In this document: one piece after another, positions 15,004 to 16,709 of the stretch | How positions within the stretch are numbered: position 1 is the stretch's first letter | How the letters are laid out: each line of letters opens with the position of its first letter | Origin: Bryobacteraceae bacterium | GTDB taxonomy: Bacteria > Acidobacteriota > Terriglobia > Bryobacterales > Bryobacteraceae | Direction: 5' to 3' | Assembly (NCBI GenBank): GCA_030039005.1 | Contig: JASHQT010000190.1 | Span: forward strand, 1 to 16,709 | Length of the DNA: 16,709 bases | The notes under the pieces: model-generated | Told to the model about the DNA's origin: nothing | Seen by the model: only the letters and a program-made list of their open reading frames with translations | The model's database searches: none | Made by a program: the position numbers and the translations under genes

Positions 15004-15359
15004 CTCGTCGAGTTCTACTCCCGAGCGCGCCGATAACGGTCCGCCATTAATGTTGATGGCGCCGATCCATTTACGCGGTGTTCACAGCGATGTTCCCGGG
15101 ACTTTCGCTCGGGAGCTGTGGTTCGAAACGTTCCCTGCTGTTGAGATCCGTCAGGATAGCGACTTCAATCGGGGCCGTAGCGCGGCCGCTCCTAATCCAG
15201 TGCTGCAAGGTAGGCCGTACACGTCAACGACGGATTCCTTCCGAGTTGCATCCAGACGGAGCGTAACTGAACACATCCACGAATCGGGCGTTTATACACC
15301 CAGTGCTGCCCCAGGCCCCGTGCAACGATGTGTCCGGCCAATCTCGGCGTTTAATAGGA
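15004..15359. other. About 355 bases without a recognisable gene
   Basis: A plus-strand open frame at 15050-15418 has no family pattern or ribosome site and overlaps the PIN relic on the other strand. On the minus strand this would be the remaining two thirds of the PIN gene, but I cannot trace it in any frame. It is probably decayed sequence. Confidence 0.4.
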
Positions 15360-15523
15360 TCAAACGAGCGCTTGCAAGCGGGGATAGTTCAGCACTCGTT
15401 CCGTTTCGCGCAACATGAATGGTGACATGACCAACACGTCGTGAGCAAAAGAACCCGCGCCATGCTTTTCAAGCGCAGGTTGGCACGAGCAAAAATGTTA
15501 GTATCGAGAACGATTCTCGTTTC
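15360..15523 (-). pseudogene. PIN-domain (VapC-like) toxin relic
   Basis: Reading the minus strand from 15523, one frame gives ETRIVLDTNIFARANLRLKS, the N-terminal strand of a PIN ribonuclease with its first metal-binding Asp. A second frame then gives AHDVLVMSPFMLRETERVLNYPRL, matching the usual VVSP..L.EL.RVL..PRL continuation. It stops at TGA 15360-15362. The frames join within 15430-15460 by a frameshift. No start codon exists between the upstream stop and ETRIVL. The later acidic residues of the active site are not found. This is a dead fragment of a toxin-antitoxin toxin; no antitoxin gene is recognisable. Confidence 0.65.
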
Positions 15524-15627
15524 CGCCGAGCGCCGATGTGATTCGTTGCTTCATCAACGGCGGCTGACAAAAATGCGGGACTAGTGAGACAGATGAGAAT
15601 AGCGCGACGTGCGAGTTGCTGAAAACG

Positions 15628-15703
15628 TGGAGCCACCCGCCGGGCTTGAACCGGCGACCTGCTGATTACGAATCAGCCGCTCTACCAACTGAGCTAGGGT
15701 GGC
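15628..15703 (-). tRNA. tRNA-Thr (anticodon CGU)
   Basis: The reverse complement folds as a complete tRNA. The acceptor GCCACCC pairs with GGGTGGC. The D-arm is GCTC...GAGC, the anticodon stem GCTGA/TCAGC has loop TTCGTAA (anticodon CGT, reading ACG), and the T-arm is GCCGG-TTCAAGC-CCGGC. Discriminator U is followed by an encoded CCA. All 76 bases are present and no arm is damaged. Confidence 0.97.
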
Positions 15704-15759
15704 TTGCTTATTTTCAGCGACTTCCGAAGGAGCGTTTCACTCTGAACGCTGTATGAGCG

Positions 15760-16709
15760 CTATTTTACCAAACTGCGCTCCAGCCGGTTTACCAGTTCCA
15801 GTTTACTATCAAGTGTGCTTTGTGTGTAGACGTTGACCGAAACGCCGATGTCATGCCCGCATTGATCGGCGATGGCCTTCGGGTCGCCACCACCGGCCTT
15901 GCACAGGCTCACGAAGGTTCGCCGCATCACCTGAAACGTGGCCCACTCCAGCCCTACTGCCTTCAGCTTTGGCTGCATATTCCTCTGCCACACGTTGTGG
16001 CTGCTGAGCGGCGTTCCGCGCTCTGATGAAAACACGAATGCATCTTCCGGGGTGCTGCCGACGGTCTTCCTCCATTCCGCAAAGTCGGCGATCACGCCAT
16101 TCGCCAACGCACCATCCCGCTTTCCGCGTTCTGACTTCGGCGTATCCAGAACACCCTCATAAACCCTCTCACGCACCTCTAGGAATTTTGCCCCGACGCT
16201 GCTCCAGCGCAGCGCAAAGACCTCGCCGGGGCGCATACCGCCTAACACGCACAGTTTCGCAACCAGGCGCTCGCGGAAATCAAGAGCCTGGAGCACCACC
16301 GAAATTTGCTCGGTAGTCATAACCCGTCGAATAGGCCGCTTCGCTTCCTTCGGGCAGAACAACAGCAGCGCCGGATTGAGTTTCAAGATTCCCTCGGCTA
16401 TCGCCATGTCGAAAATCTGTTTCAGATCAAACCGGAGCTTGTTGACAAGCGAAGACGAGAAGTTTGCTTTGCTGTCCAGGAAGTCCTGAAGCTCATCGCG
16501 CTTGAAGGACGACATCTCGCGCGTCTCGAATGCGCGCACCAGATGCGCCCTTACGCGGATGACGTTTTTATCCCTTGTCGAGTGCTTCCATTTCCGGCTG
16601 TAGAAACCGAAATACGGCCCTTCGACGAACGGGCCGAATAACGTTGTCTCTGTCAGTTGGTGAGACTGTTTAATGAGCCCCGCCAATTCTTCCTTGGCGT
16701 CGCCCTTGT
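15760..16709 (-). CDS. int: Tyrosine recombinase / phage-type integrase (5' end beyond window)
   Basis: Site-specific recombinase of a mobile element. The frame is open to the window edge (KGDAKEELAGLIKQ precedes a TTG at 16686), so the true start lies outside. The N-terminal core-binding region includes FKRDELQDFLDSKA and LVNKLRFDLKQIFDMAI. The catalytic domain has the first Arg (LGGMRPGEVFALRW), the second Arg in TFQVMRRTFVSL, the later His (QCGHD) and the Tyr nucleophile (VNVYTQ). The usual HxxR-H reads QVMRR, so the first His is Gln and the next His is Arg. It reads toward the tRNA-Thr gene, ending 57 bases from the 5' end of the tRNA, which suggests a tRNA-associated island extending to the right. 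Confidence 0.88.
   Translation of the reverse strand, partial: KGDAKEELAGLIKQSHQLTETTLFGPFVEGPYFGFYSRKWKHSTRDKNVIRVRAHLVRAFETREMSSFKRDELQDFLDSKANFSSSLVNKLRFDLKQIFDMAIAEGILKLNPALLLFCPKEAKRPIRRVMTTEQISVVLQALDFRERLVAKLCVLGGMRPGEVFALRWSSVGAKFLEVRERVYEGVLDTPKSERGKRDGALANGVIADFAEWRKTVGSTPEDAFVFSSERGTPLSSHNVWQRNMQPKLKAVGLEWATFQVMRRTFVSLCKAGGGDPKAIADQCGHDIGVSVNVYTQSTLDSKLELVNRLERSLVK

Noticed and set aside
15050..15418. Plus-strand open frame of 122 codons
   Set aside because: No family pattern and no ribosome site, and it overlaps the PIN relic on the other strand.
15004..15627. Duplicate of the tRNA-Thr 3' end as attachment site
   Set aside because: No second copy of the T-arm or acceptor sequence was seen on either strand of this stretch.

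Overview
The window looks like a chromosomal segment of a GC-rich Gram-negative soil bacterium, most likely an Acidobacteriota member of the Solibacter/Bryobacter type. Evidence: an outer-membrane POTRA protein, a TonB-dependent receptor, lipoprotein signals, and the style of the ECF sigma, anti-sigma and TPR-CHAT genes. The taxonomic call is inference from protein style, not from a marker gene.

Left part (1-7161) is ordinary dense chromosome. A five-POTRA BamA/TamA-like protein without an obvious barrel converges on a minus-strand TonB-dependent receptor that follows a DUF2905 membrane protein. Divergently comes a secreted two-half LolA-like protein, closely followed by a diguanylate cyclase (GGDEF with I-site) and then an SDR oxidoreductase.

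Middle part (7162-9700) is a low-density accessory patch. It holds an IS66 remnant (tnpA, broken tnpB, no tnpC), a minus-strand Hint (hedgehog/intein-type) protein with a run of 20 aspartates directly before the Hint cysteine, about 460 bases with no credible gene, and a short signal-peptide ORF whose likely continuation lies in another frame.

Right-centre (9535-15003) is the most interesting unit: ECF sigma factor, zinc-finger membrane anti-sigma factor, an unrecognised 263-aa protein, a TPR-CHAT lipoprotein (caspase-like peptidase with His and Cys intact) and then a STAS-domain protein. The 263-aa gene and the peptidase gene overlap by one base. Two boxes of the form TGAAACGC-N14-TCAC lie 106 bases apart before the sigma gene, with a perfect 13-bp inverted repeat between them. 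A third box with identical spacing precedes the STAS gene. I infer an autoregulated sigma regulon in which the CHAT peptidase may cleave the anti-sigma factor or the 263-aa protein. The logic resembles the Craspase (Csx29/Csx30/RpoE) circuit, but no CRISPR parts are present.

Right end (15004-16709) is a decayed or mobile boundary: a broken PIN-domain toxin gene, a complete tRNA-Thr(CGU) with encoded CCA, and a tyrosine recombinase that reads toward the tRNA and runs off the window edge.
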